A DNA stretch of 64,000 nt, from positions 15,731,264 to 15,795,263 of the forward strand of contig NC_092583.1 of assembly GCF_037975245.1 (NCBI RefSeq), written 5' to 3'. Each line of letters starts with the position of its first letter. The first letter of the stretch is position 1. Both the position numbers and the translations under genes were made by a program. Under the pieces are notes generated by a model, which did no database searches, had not been told where the DNA came from, and saw only the letters and a program-made list of their open reading frames with translations. The stretch comes from Apostichopus japonicus (Eukaryota; Echinodermata; Holothuroidea; Aspidochirotida; Stichopodidae). This document shows positions 1 to 11,235 of the stretch, one piece after another.

Positions 1-409
1 ACAGGCATTAGATGTTTCTTTTTGCATGAGTCTTCACACCCTTTAAAAACCCACATTAAAATGAAAGTGTCATTTGGATTAGTATAGTGGTGTTTTTTTA
101 TCAAGCAGTAAAGGGACGATGGCTTAGTGTGATGAAGCGCAAATCTTAAGTTGAGTGTAATAGTTGATGTAATTTGTGAAGATTGACAATTAATCGAAAA
201 GGAAAGAGATGGCGACAATGTTAGTATTGTTAACAGAAATGTTTTTTGCAATTGAGGTTGTTGTGAGCAAGCATAAGGAAACTGTGAACATAGGATGTTT
301 CAGTTTGCTTATATTTTTTTAATGGAGCGGAAATAACTGCTGTAGGATAATAGAAGTAGTAACAGAGGATAGCTGGCTATAACTAATTAATCTTTTACCA
401 TCACAACAG

Positions 410-3400
410 GTAACCAGCGAATTTTACCAAGGTTGGTTCACGTATCTTGCAAGCCGATATCACGTGATCACTGCAAACATTAACTTCCGGGGAACATCCG
501 GCTTTGGCAGAAGACATTTGCAAGGCATCAACAGAAAGCTTGGAATAGAAGAAACAGAAGATATAATTGCAGTCACCGAGTAAGTGCCATACTGAATCAC
601 GACGAAGGAGAGGGCGGGGGGGGGGGGGCGTGTGTGAGATGAGAAGACCAAGACAAACAAGAGTGGGGGCATGTGAGATGTAGAGACAGACAAAGCAGAG
701 AGGGGGAGGCATGTGTGAGATGAAGAGATGGGAAAAAGGAGAGAGGGGAGGGGGGTGTGTGAGATGAAGAGATGGAAACAAAGGAGAGAGGGGAGGGGGG
801 TGTGTGAGATGAGCAGACCAAGACGAACAAGAGTGGGGGCGTGTGAGATGTAGAGAAACAAAGCAGAGAGGGGAGGGGGGTGTGTGAGATGAAGAGATGG
901 AAACAAAGGAGAGAGGGGAGGGGGGTGTGTGAGATGAGCAGACCAAGACGAACAAGAGTGGGGGCGTGTGAGATGTAGAGAAACAAAGCAGAGAGGGGAG
1001 GGGGGTGTGTGAGATGAAGAGATGGAAACAAAGGAGAGAGGGGAGGGGGGCTAGTGTGAGATGAGCAGACCAAGACAAACAAGAGTGGGGGCGTGTGAGA
1101 TGTAGAGAAACAAAGCAGAGAGGGGGGGCATGTGTGCGATGAAGAGATGGAAACAAAGGAGAGAGGGGAGGGGGTGTGTGTGAGATGAAGAGATGGAAAC
1201 AAAGGAGAGAGGGGGGGCATGTGTGAGATGAAGAGACTGACAAAAGTGAGAGGGGGGAGGGGGTGTGTGAGATCTATCTGTCCGTCCATCCATTCATCCC
1301 CATCTATCTGTGAGTATGAATACGAGTATGAACCAGTTTACCCATCAGTATGATATTCTTTCATTTAAATTTCAGATTCATTAGAAATTCATCTTTGGGT
1401 GTCGTTTCTTTCAATGACACGCAGTTTGACCAAAACAAGGTTGCACTCATTGGACAGGTAATCATATATTAAGTTCACTGAAACCGTTATAATATCAAAT
1501 TATGTTACGCTGTTTGAATGAAGAGAATAAAACACATGATTTCATCATTCAATATTTATTTGGATCTTTTAAATATGAAATATGGAAGGCTCATTAATTA
1601 ACACTTAGCTCAATGTTGCAACACATGCACCATTGGGATGAAGAAACAGTCTCATTTACATCCTTAAAAACCATAAGAGTACTGACATTCCCATAACATC
1701 ACCGTTTGACTTTTTCGTGTCTACAGTCATATGGTGGTTTCTTAGCCAGCATGGCCTACGCTAGGAGTACATTCTTCAACTGCAGTATAGCTGTATCCCC
1801 AATCACAGACTGGAGGCATTACGGTGAGTTTTGTTCTTTTCACTTCCTCACCTAAAAACATTTGTCAATAAACACCATATGCAATGTACACTCAGGTTAA
1901 TATCACAGCAATGTTAATTTATCTCATTACATTTGTCGTCACCAGGTGCTGTTTTAACTGAGAAGTTTATGGATATGCCCACATCTGAAGATAATCTTCA
2001 AGGTTATAAGGTCAGTACTCTCATCCCATCCCCACCCCCACCCCCCCCCTCATGAGAGGTGTGTTATCATAAGATTCCAAAATCTCAGAACTTGATGGAA
2101 GGGATCACGTCCTATTTGTTGTTTTATTTTGGAATATACCCATTCGATAACTGGTGTCGGGTTTAACAATGAGGATAAAATGTTTACCATAGGTTAAGGA
2201 TTAATAATAGTATATATATATCTTACGATGAATGGCACATGTGGTTCGCTGGAAGTACTGTCGGAGTCTGGAATCTGCATGTGGAACGTAGAAACCAAGA
2301 GAAGAGATTAAAGGATTTGAAAATGTATTTTGTGATTTTCTCAAAATGGCAATCTCTTCTTCTCCACAGAATGCCAACTTATCTTCTTTAGCACACCTGT
2401 TTCGTAACGATACTTTCCTCATCGCTCATGGAATGGCAGACAGTGAGTAGAAGCTACCTTAGCTACCCTACCTTACCTACCCTACCTTACCTATTCAACC
2501 GTAATTTGGTTGATTCTTATTATATGTTAATGAGCAGAAAGAACACTTGCTGCAGGTTGCTAAGTATCAAATAATGTTGCAACCATAGCAACCATTCGTC
2601 ATCAGATGAGGTGCTGCTTCTAATGCATGACAACAATTTCGACGCAACCTTTAGTATACAAAAGTATAATAGGGTTAACAGGCATTTTATCAGATGGACT
2701 TATATGTGTGAACCAGGACATCACACATTTACCCTTGATGGTGATTGATGTTGATTAATGGTGATTGGACATTATTAGTGCTAGTCCCATAAGTTGTACC
2801 AACCATTGTTGTTGCCGGCACGCTTTCCTGAATCGAGGGCTTGTTAACAAACCATGTATTGCTCGCTTAGGTTGATGGAAAAACAAGGCGACAGTTGCGA
2901 TTAACCCTGCCGAGATACTTTTGATAGCTTTCCTAGAATGCCTTATTTTGCCATGACTGAAACCATCTTACTGCTCCATTAATATTCAGAAACATGTTCA
3001 CCTTGTTCACGTCATTGTGAAAAATTTCCAAAGACCTTCACAACCTAAGTAATGTTAAGATAAGGTTTAACTCATCATGGAAGCAGACAACTTTAAAATA
3101 CCTTGAAACATAATTCAACTTATTATACTCTCATCGACAACAGATACTTCTTGGCTTTGCTTGTTTGGTTTTTCCCAAATTACGACCTGAAAAGTGTAAA
3201 AAAGCATGTGTTGAAGCAGATGAAAAAATCATTTTTGCTTCTTAATATTTTTTTTCTTACCTTTTCCCAAAGAATCGGTACATTTTCAACATTCTGCAAA
3301 TCTGGTCAAGACTCTAGCTGAGAAAAATGTTCAATTTCGAACACTGGTAAGTTTTCAGGCATCAGCCTGGTAGGGAAATATGTTATATTCTCTCCCCCCC

Positions 3401-4388
3401 CCACAAAATGTGAAACAATGGACAGATGTAGAGGAGGGGACACACTTTATGTCTATTAATTCCATGGTCAATTGGCATCTGCATTTATTTTAAAAGGAGT
3501 AAGTCGGTTGGTTATTAACAGCTTTCCAACTGTTGTTCAACAGCATTTAAGTTCGCATTAAAAAAAAAAAAATTTTAATTACTGAATTAAAAACTGAATT
3601 TCAACATCTGACCTTTCCATGTTAATTTCAGTCTTTTTGACCTTGGGCTATATCCACCCACATAGTATTTTCCCATCAACTAAGCTCTTCGTTCCATAAA
3701 ATGCAATCACATGGAGGTAAAGAACAGTAAAAATACAAAACCGTATTCATGAGAATGTGGGGTGCTTGATAGTCTGGCTGTCCTGGGGAGGGGGGGGGGT
3801 GCCATAAAACAATACCAATAGCAGAAACACAACCCTCTGCATTTTGCCCAACTTACTGCAAAGATTAATTTAGCTAATGGAGGAAGGTAAGAAGGACAAA
3901 ATGAGACTTGAGGTCTTGATAAATTTGACATCTGTTGATTAACATTATAGAAGTTTTCACATTGCATACATGAAATTAGAAATGTAGTACTAAACTCATT
4001 TCTACTTTAAAACTGAAAAGGACAAAGTTATTTGTGTCATAAATATGTAACATCCTGCAATTTTTCGACTAACGGTCCGTTCAAATGTTTCATTCGTGAA
4101 TCATAAAGATTAAGTCAGAGAATATCGTGAATGTACATTTGATATTGTTTCACAACTCTATTGGATGGATGGGGGGGGGAGGTTATGGGTGCAAAATAAG
4201 GAACCTCTTTTAGTTCTTCTGATGCCATAGTTTACATGGAAACCATTTTTCTTTTTGCTTTGTCATTTTAGTTTTATCCTGATGAAGGTCATGAACTATG
4301 GGATTCAAAGGTAAAGAAAAGTCTTTATCAGTCACTGACCAACTTTTTGGTGGATTGCTTGCAACTAGACCAGGAAGAATGTTCATAG
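410..4388 (+). CDS. DPP4-family serine peptidase, last seven exons (5' end outside window)
   Basis: Seven exons with GT-AG borders and matching phases can be read: 410-579, 1376-1457, 1727-1823, 1946-2010, 2370-2442, 3273-3346 and 4272-4388 (TAG). Together they give 678 bases, the last 225 residues of a prolyl-oligopeptidase-type (S9B) catalytic domain. The first exon carries a TYLAS...FRGTSGFG segment typical of DPP4/FAP/DPP6/DPP10. The nucleophile elbow is GQSYGG (Ser codon 1727-1729, first codon of its exon); DPP4 has GWSYGG. The acid lies in HGMAD (codon 2439-2441) and the histidine in PDEGHE (codon 4290-4292), so the triad is complete, unlike DPP6/DPP10 where Ser is lost. Family members are type II membrane or secreted enzymes that remove N-terminal X-Pro/X-Ala dipeptides. 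By alignment from memory, DPP4 Asn710 is Ser here and Tyr666 is Leu, so specificity may differ. The propeller, membrane anchor and start lie to the left of the window. Confidence 0.88.
603..1273. repeat. Purine-rich minisatellite with 125-bp higher-order unit, in peptidase intron
   Basis: Short purine-rich modules (GAGATGAAGAGATGGAAAC, then GAGAGGGGAGGGGGGTGTGT) alternate with a second module (GAGCAGACCAAGACGAAC). Copies of the GATGAAGAGATGG module start at 761, 886, 1011 and 1136, exactly 125 bp apart, so there is a higher-order unit. The array begins after a G17-like run near 612-628 and fills most of the intron between exons 410-579 and 1376-1457. Long open frames on the minus strand here are produced by the repeat and are not genes. 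Confidence 0.9.
2452..2497. repeat. Short CTACC/TTACC direct repeat in peptidase intron
   Basis: Degenerate tandem copies of a CTACCTTACC-like unit lie just after the exon 2370-2442 donor site. No function is suggested. Confidence 0.5.
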
Positions 4389-4835
4389 CAGGAAAATGGA
4401 CGCAAACATTGAATTTTGATCCATTAAAGGAGAGGATAAAATGGGGAAGGTTGAAGAATTCAATTCAAATTAAGATCAAATTTCTATGGTGTGCCTGATC
4501 TGTGCCTGATCTGTGCCTGATCTGTGCTTGATCTTCTGAGAAAGAATGTTCAAATTATGATGAGCTCGCTATTAGACAACCTGAAAGAGAAGATTTGGAT
4601 CAAATGTACTTATCTCCATTATTTATAATGGATGAGAAAAATATGGATCATACCAAAATGGCGGACGGATCAAATGGATCAAGACTTGTTGCTTTCGAGA
4701 GTGACAATGGATCAAGCTTTGGGTATCAGCGTATGTGGAAGAGATTGAACGATACTGATTTTACATCAATGATCCCAGGGCAGCGAGGGATCATGCAAGA
4801 TCAAGAGCAGTTTTATGGATGAACAACCACCATGG
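4389..4835 (+). other. Probable 3' UTR and downstream of the peptidase
   Basis: Sequence after the TAG stop. It contains four tandem copies of the 11-bp unit TGTGCCTGATC (4490-4533, last copy with one change) and several dispersed ATGGATCAA-type motifs between 4590 and 4780. I see no convincing poly(A) signal close to the stop; AATAAA-like sequences occur near 5409 and 5495, so the transcript end is not determined. Confidence 0.4.
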
Positions 4836-5067
4836 TTAAGATGAGAACAAATTTATTGCCTTATTCTCTGCGAGTCCAAAGAGCATGTATGAATCTGTGA
4901 ACACTGTCCACCTTCCATAGTCATAGTCGCGAAGACATTCGGTGTTCAGCTCTTTGCTCGTTATTTTACTTCCCGCTGTGGTGACCGTATAGATGCGACC
5001 GTCGTCACATTTATTATGTCCACTGCGATCAAAGAGACCTCCCACGATGGCATCATACGACGGAGAC
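4836..5067 (-). CDS. Possible terminal coding exon of an unrecognised gene
   Basis: On the minus strand a good AG acceptor (ATCTGAACAG, its AG at 5069-5068) is followed by 77 codons ending in TAA at 4836-4838. Codon use is less AT-biased than the surroundings and the peptide is compositionally normal: it contains YDAIVGGLFDRSG, KCDDGRIYTV, TECLRDYDYGRWTVF, two cysteines and several aromatics. That fits the last exon of a gene reading leftwards and converging on the peptidase. I could not identify upstream exons or a family. It could also be an exon remnant or a chance open frame. Confidence 0.33.
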
Positions 5068-7242
5068 CTGTTCAGATGGATTAAAAATCGGAAAATTAAT
5101 ATCCCGAAAATGGGAAACTTGATCATCGATCATGATGGGTTTGTCAACAGGCCAGTCTGCAAGTTTAAATCCAGCAAATCGAGAACAGAAAACAGGCCAA
5201 CTACCTCTGTACATTGCTTTAAACTAGCTTCATAGCAAAATTATCGTTCTCTATTGCTACTTTCTGAACCGATGTTCCTTCTCGACCTTCCTTGGAACTG
5301 TGGAGAAGCGAGATTAGATGAGAATATTATGTAAACCTTCAAGATATGTACTCACATAATGGGTCCTTCCAATCCCATTTTTGACAGGTTTTTCTATTCT
5401 GAAAGAGAAGGAATAAAAAGTTCCTTACAGCTATGCAAAGTTTTGTTTTGTGAGGGTTTTCATAATGTACTGACCATGAGGTAATAATGCTAGAATAAAT
5501 CATATCTAGAATAATTCTGCTTTTAGTTATGATATGATATGCTGTTTTGTCCACTCAAGGCATTAAATTTGCATATTGCGTTTATGTATCACCCCAAAGT
5601 GCATGCCTGCGTACCATTAATTGTGACCCTTACACTATTCCAAACATGTACCAAACATATTTTGTGGCGAAATAAGTCTCGAATATTAAAAATGTTAGCA
5701 ACAAGGATGAACATTTTCGCCAGGGTGCTTGGTCAGGATTATAACAAAACAATTTGGAAATTTTTTTATTCAGAGGAAAATATTGAAAAGGTCTGACAAT
5801 TGAGCCATAAAAATCATATCTTACAAATTGTTATTAAAATCTTATAGTTTGTCTTTTCAAGGAAATCTACAGTTTCGTTCATTTATTGACTCTTCTCGAA
5901 AATTTTTCTAGTTTTCTCTTTTTCTTTCTGTCCCTTCGAGTCTTTCTGTCAAAACTTATTTTAAAGGACTCTTGTTGACTTTTATAAATCTGCAAGCAGG
6001 ATTTATTCTTTTTAGTTTATAGAGGAGATTCAATTTATTAATTTATCAAATTATTTTTGTTTTTATGTGAAATTGTTTTGATCACCGTATGTCAGACAAG
6101 ATATTCTTGTTGATAATTCTCACTGTAATCATTAAAATTGTCACTGTGGGGTAATTATGTCGATTTGTGTAAAAACATTTTGATATATAATGCAGGAAAA
6201 TACTATTAGCAGCAAGGCATCTTTCTGCCTCCCTGTTCCAGTTGAATTCTGGTGCATTCACTATTAATGGGGAAATAAATACTTAAAACTGTGGAATCCC
6301 TGTGCCAGCTTTGAAGCATTAATATATATAAAAATAGCTGAAAATATTTGCAGTGTCTGAACACATTCCTTACAAATTTTTCATTGTGGATGAATAGAAG
6401 TAATGTTAAACCTACTACTTAGGTTACTCTGGACTTTAAAAATATCTGGCAGATATCTGGTCTTTATGACATTAACTGCCCATTCTAGCTAAAGCAGATG
6501 ATGAATTTCCAACTTGTAATTTGCTAAATAATCTGGTCACGGGTTAATTTTCATAACCTTCCAACGGTTGTATATTAAGGCATAGCTTGTTGTGAACACC
6601 AGTCACATCATGTTGGTGGTTTCTCCACCCAGCACATATACTTGGGTTCTTTCTGCAAGAGAAATTTAGTTTAGTTTAGAGACCCAAGGATCAGGAAGCC
6701 TTACAGTAGCTTATTTGAGACCCTATCCGTGTTAGATCATGTTTCATGAAAGTACTTAGCCAAAATGATGGTGGAAAAAGGTTTTTAGCAACCGCACAAT
6801 TCTTAGATGACTGTATAGACAGGATTTATCAAGACGTCCAGTCATGCGTTCCACGACAAGAAGGCTTTATGTAGCATTACCTGGTCTGCTGGTAATAACA
6901 CACTACTATAAGACCCCCTCTCCTTATATGTACCCATGTAATCTCACAACAGACTGAAGCTTTAGATGAAGCTAGCTAGTTTGATATATAAAACACTTCT
7001 GTTGTAATCAGCTTGAAATTTGTCCATTTCACATTGCACTTATTTTAATATTAGTACATAAAACATTACTTAATTGCCCACAGATGTCCATAACTACAGA
7101 CAATCTCATGCATTGTGGCAAATATTTAAACAGCAAGAATAATTGTACATTGGTTAAATCATGGCATTACCATGATTCCCAAAAATGTGAGAAGAACATG
7201 GAACTGCAAAAGTTGATGACTTATGTATAAGTGAGCTCTTCT
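5068..7242. other. Non-coding, AT-rich; no gene seen
   Basis: No exon-like segments with recognisable homology and no large repeats were seen. If the exon ending at 4836 is real, its upstream exons should lie here or further right on the minus strand; none could be picked out by eye. Confidence 0.4.
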
Positions 7243-7668
7243 ATATTATGGTACAGTACAGTATAGTATAGTACAATACAGTGCAGTGTAGTATAGCACA
7301 GTATAGTGTAGTGCAGTGCACTATTGTGCAGTACAGTGTACTATTTATTGTGCATTATAGTGCCATATTGTACAGTGCACTATTGTACAGTGCAGTACAG
7401 AGCACTGTTGTACAGTATAGTATAGTACACTAACAGTATAGTGCAGTACCGTGCACTATTGTGCAGTAAGTGCACTATTGTGCTGTACAGTGCACTATTG
7501 TGTTGTACAGTGCACTATTGTGCAGTACAGTACACTATTGTACAGTGTAGTGCAAACCAGTGCACTTTTGTACAGTGCACTACAGTGTATTGCAGTACAG
7601 TGCACTATTGTGCAGTACAGTATAGTGCAGTATAATACAGTGAAGTATTGTGCAGTGCAGTATAGTAT
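7243..7668. repeat. CAGTGCACTATTGTGCAGTA-type minisatellite
   Basis: About 20 diverged copies of a roughly 20-bp unit containing GTGCAC and CAGTAC, itself built from smaller CAGT/TAGT words. The unit is partly self-complementary (AGTGCACT is a palindrome), so single strands could fold into hairpins. Short Cys/Tyr/Val-rich open frames across it are repeat artefacts. Confidence 0.88.
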
Positions 7669-9185
7669 GATATATGAGGTCTACTGTTTTAGCTGTAACT
7701 GATTTATAAATGCAATCTCCATTTCTTCTATTTATTTCTTTTAAGCCGAATTCTAGCGCAAAAAAATCTACCACATAATGAATATCTATTTATAAACTGA
7801 ATTATTTCATTCAAATTTTAAAAGCTGAAGATCAACATTGTGTTATTGAAGTGCCTTATTGTTAAGTGTCTAATCTGAAAATGTACATTTATTTCTTTTC
7901 CTGTTTTTGTGCAGTATTTTATTTTTAAATTCCCACCAAGTCTATGGGGTTAACGTTTAAAAAAAGATTGTTTCATTTTATATTGATATATTTATTTCTT
8001 AATACCAATCATAACAATATTGTAAGCCTCGTTCTCAGCAATGTAACAAACGAAGGAATATTTCATTTACTATCCCTCCAAACAAAACAAAGAATGTATG
8101 GAGTTTCTTTGTCATAAACATAGTATTTATCCGATATTAATATTGATCTCTTTGTCCCAGATAATAAGCAGTACCCCCCCCCCCATCCCAAAATGCACAA
8201 ACTAACATAGCCTTAAACGGGACAAGTTTTCTTCGCCGCAAACTCAAAATCTGCTCTACGCAGACATACCAACAGGTTTGTCAAGAAGATAAAACCTTGA
8301 CCGCAATTAGATAAGGTGTATGAAGAACATTCCTAAACGTCTGAGGAGAGTGGGCATTTTAATGGTTGGGTCACACCCCTTCTCTTCCAACCACTCCCCC
8401 ATCCCCCCCCCCCTGAAAAAGTGGACACCATCATATAATGAACAATTTCATTGACAAATTCACCACAAATATTTTACTGTAACACAAGAAAACAAATCCA
8501 TTCCAATTCTTAGTAAGTTTTATTATGTTTGAAATCATGGACAATTATTTCTAGCGCCTATTTGTATTGACAAGTGGTCACCTGTTGTTGCGGTGACCTA
8601 ATATTCTTCTATCGTGTCCACAGTTAAGGCAATAGTTCCAATGAAGCCATGACTTTTATTATCATTTTTACTTTTCTTTCAAACGGTGAGCAGACTTTTG
8701 GTTTAAAGCTGGTTCGATTTGAATAATGAGATGGCTTTAAACCTGCAGTGAAGTGATTGCCTTCACTGCACATTCTGCCTTCATGTTCTCTGTACAAAAT
8801 CATATATTGTGTGTAAATATTGTAGCTATGCATATGTTTAAACACTTATCTAAGATGTATAAAATCACATGGAATCTGCATGTATGGATTGTATATGAAC
8901 TACATGTAGACAAATTCATTATTTATGTGTATATTTTACTGTCTTTTACAATCAAAAGGTTTGACAAAAATTCACAAATAAAAAAAATGCAAAATGTAAT
9001 CATGTGTCAACTTTTGTCATTTTATCATTTTGTGTCATTTTATTGTTATTTTGCTTAATGTTTTGGTTACTCATAAAATGATTCAGACTAAAAAAGGACT
9101 GAAAATTATTTGATATTTAATTCTGCTATTATCATATGCTGCCAGAACGCTTAAAGCATGTCTAAAGTTCAAGAGCTAGGCGACG

Positions 9186-9225
9186 CCAAGGGGTGGCCTG
9201 GGGGGTGGGGGGCACGTGCCCTCCA
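9186..9225. repeat. Diverged end resembling the hAT-like MITE at 22.0 kb
   Basis: The sequence starts CAAGGGG and runs through a G-rich stretch into GGGGGGCACGTGCCC. The same order (CAAGGGCGG, G-run, GGCACGTGCC) is seen at the right terminus of the complete element at 22029-22787, read on the minus strand. No matching second end was found nearby, so at most this is a truncated or decayed copy. Confidence 0.35.
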
Positions 9226-9514
9226 AACAAATCGATGCGATTTGTAGTGTTAAAAACAATACTCAAACAAAAACTCTTCTGCCTAAAAACATAAAATATC
9301 GGACAGACTAAGCCCGAAAATTCTTAAACATAAAGTTACTTTAAGTTGCAGAATATAGCACCAGTTTGCATCTAAGGACCCTTAATTAATCTAAATTTCT
9401 GAAAGGGGAGGGAGATTCTAGGTATTCGTCACAAAGTGTAGCATCCTTCATGTCACATTGACTTACAAACTAAAGAATTGTGGTTTCTAAGGCTTTGTAG
9501 GAGTCCTCACTAGC

Positions 9515-9670
9515 TAAACACCTACCCCCTCCCCTCGATGGATTGCTAAACCTCTACCCCTCGGTTGATCGTTAAACCCTACCCATAAATGGATAGCTAG
9601 CTAAGTTCTACCATTCACGGGATAGCTGAAACCCTTTGGATAGCTAGACCCTACCCCACACTGGACAGCT
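9515..9670. repeat. Degenerate CTACCC / GGATAGCTAG repeat
   Basis: Four to five poorly conserved copies of a unit of about 40 bp containing GCTAAACC-CTACCC and a TGGATAGCTAG-like element. Copies are irregular in length. Confidence 0.5.
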
Positions 9671-11186
9671 TACACGTTGGTCATCGATATTACTAACTAA
9701 TTTTCCATTTGTTTTTGTAGGTTTGCCCAAAGTTTGCCAAACTTACCAATAATTACTACAAATGATCAAAATAACGAACTGTTATGGGATGCATTTAAAA
9801 CGGATAGCCTAGGAGAAAATTTATTCTAGACTGACGAAAGAAGAATAAATTTTAAGCATAATTCTAGAAAATTATCGACATCAACATAAAAGGCTAAATA
9901 TGTAATAAAAGCGAAACTGACCAGCTTTCACTTTCATCCGAATCGTCCTTCACCTGCGGGTGCGCTGGTTACATATTAAAAGCAAAGTTTATACTCAGTC
10001 ACTGCGGTTTAAGTTGCATACGGGCTTGTTGGTTTTCGCGTTAATGTCAATTTGAATTGATGAACAGTATAACGCGAGCTAATTGTTTTAACAGCTGGCA
10101 TGTCCTTTATTTCAAAAAGGAAACGGAATAATAGAAAACGTTATGATGATGATATTAGAAAATATTTGACAATAGTTAAATTTGAAAATGACCAACAAAA
10201 TTTTACAATGTAATCTCATTTGTAACGGCAGGTGGTTTTTTGAGAAAAAAAGTAAATAAATAAATAAAAAAAAAAACTGTGCGAACGTTCGAGATTTAAT
10301 TGCAATAATCTTGACTTTAATAACCGTAATTATAGAATTAATTTCTATGAATTTGACATATTTATCACCATAATTTATATAAATTATAATAGAAAATTGT
10401 TCAAAACCTTTGAGAGAAGGATGATAAATTTATGGATGATTATAGCCAGATTCGCACGTACATATACTTCTGTATTTATACTGTACATTACACTTTATTA
10501 ACTTACAAAGAGAAACTGTTGTCGTTAAACTATATACAGAATTAAACCGCAGATATGTATCAACAGATACCATATGGAATATTTAATACTTTTATATGTT
10601 TAATTGATATCAGTATCAATATGTGTTTTCTTGATGGACGTTTCAAAAAGAAAAATATCAGAAGTTGTTCATAAACAGTTTAAATGAAAGAATGTTTTTC
10701 AGCAAACCACAGAGAAATGGACGACCAAACAAGAGGCAAAGGGTATCACTAAAAGAGCAAGAGAGCTATCATATATGTACACAGCGCCCTCTTTATTCCC
10801 GTATGTACGAGTTGGCATAACTCCCAATATAGCAGATGTAATTCCCCCAAAATGTTTATGCGATAAATTGAAAGAACGATGAAATTTAAAGACTGTAATG
10901 GTTTGCGTGCTGTTGAAAGCCGTTATTATACAGAATGTGTGGGACACAAAATTATTTAAATTGAAACGGACGATTCAGAATTGGTGCCATTGGGGCAGCG
11001 AAATCGGATAATATTAAACCAATGGTAAGGATAAACGAAGGGGGGGGGGTCTAACTATGTGTGAACCAAAAAAAAACACTCCTTTTCAGCAAGAAGTCAG
11101 TAAAGTGTTTTTGCACCAAGTGCATGAGGCAAAACTCTGCTTACACAAGTGACGATACTCGCCCGTCTCCATGCTGTTGCGCACTC

Positions 11187-11235
11187 TGACGTCAACACTC
11201 ACTTCCGGGTCAACACTCACTTCCGGGTCAACACA
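11187..11235 (+). promoter_or_regulatory. CRE plus two tandem ETS-type sites (possible promoter or enhancer)
   Basis: A perfect CRE palindrome TGACGTCA (11187-11194) is followed by two copies of an 18-bp unit that each contain ACTTCCGG (at 11201 and 11219), the core of ETS/GABP sites. CRE and ETS motifs close together are typical of TATA-less promoters in animals. No exon could be recognised on either side, so the target is unknown. Confidence 0.35.

Noticed and set aside
401-1293. Several long minus-strand open frames (up to 280 codons) rich in Ser/His/Thr/Pro
   Set aside because: They are translations of the purine-rich minisatellite and overlap the antisense of a real peptidase exon.
7441-7774. 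Cys/Tyr/Val/Gln-rich open frames
   Set aside because: Translations of the 20-bp CAGTGCAC minisatellite.
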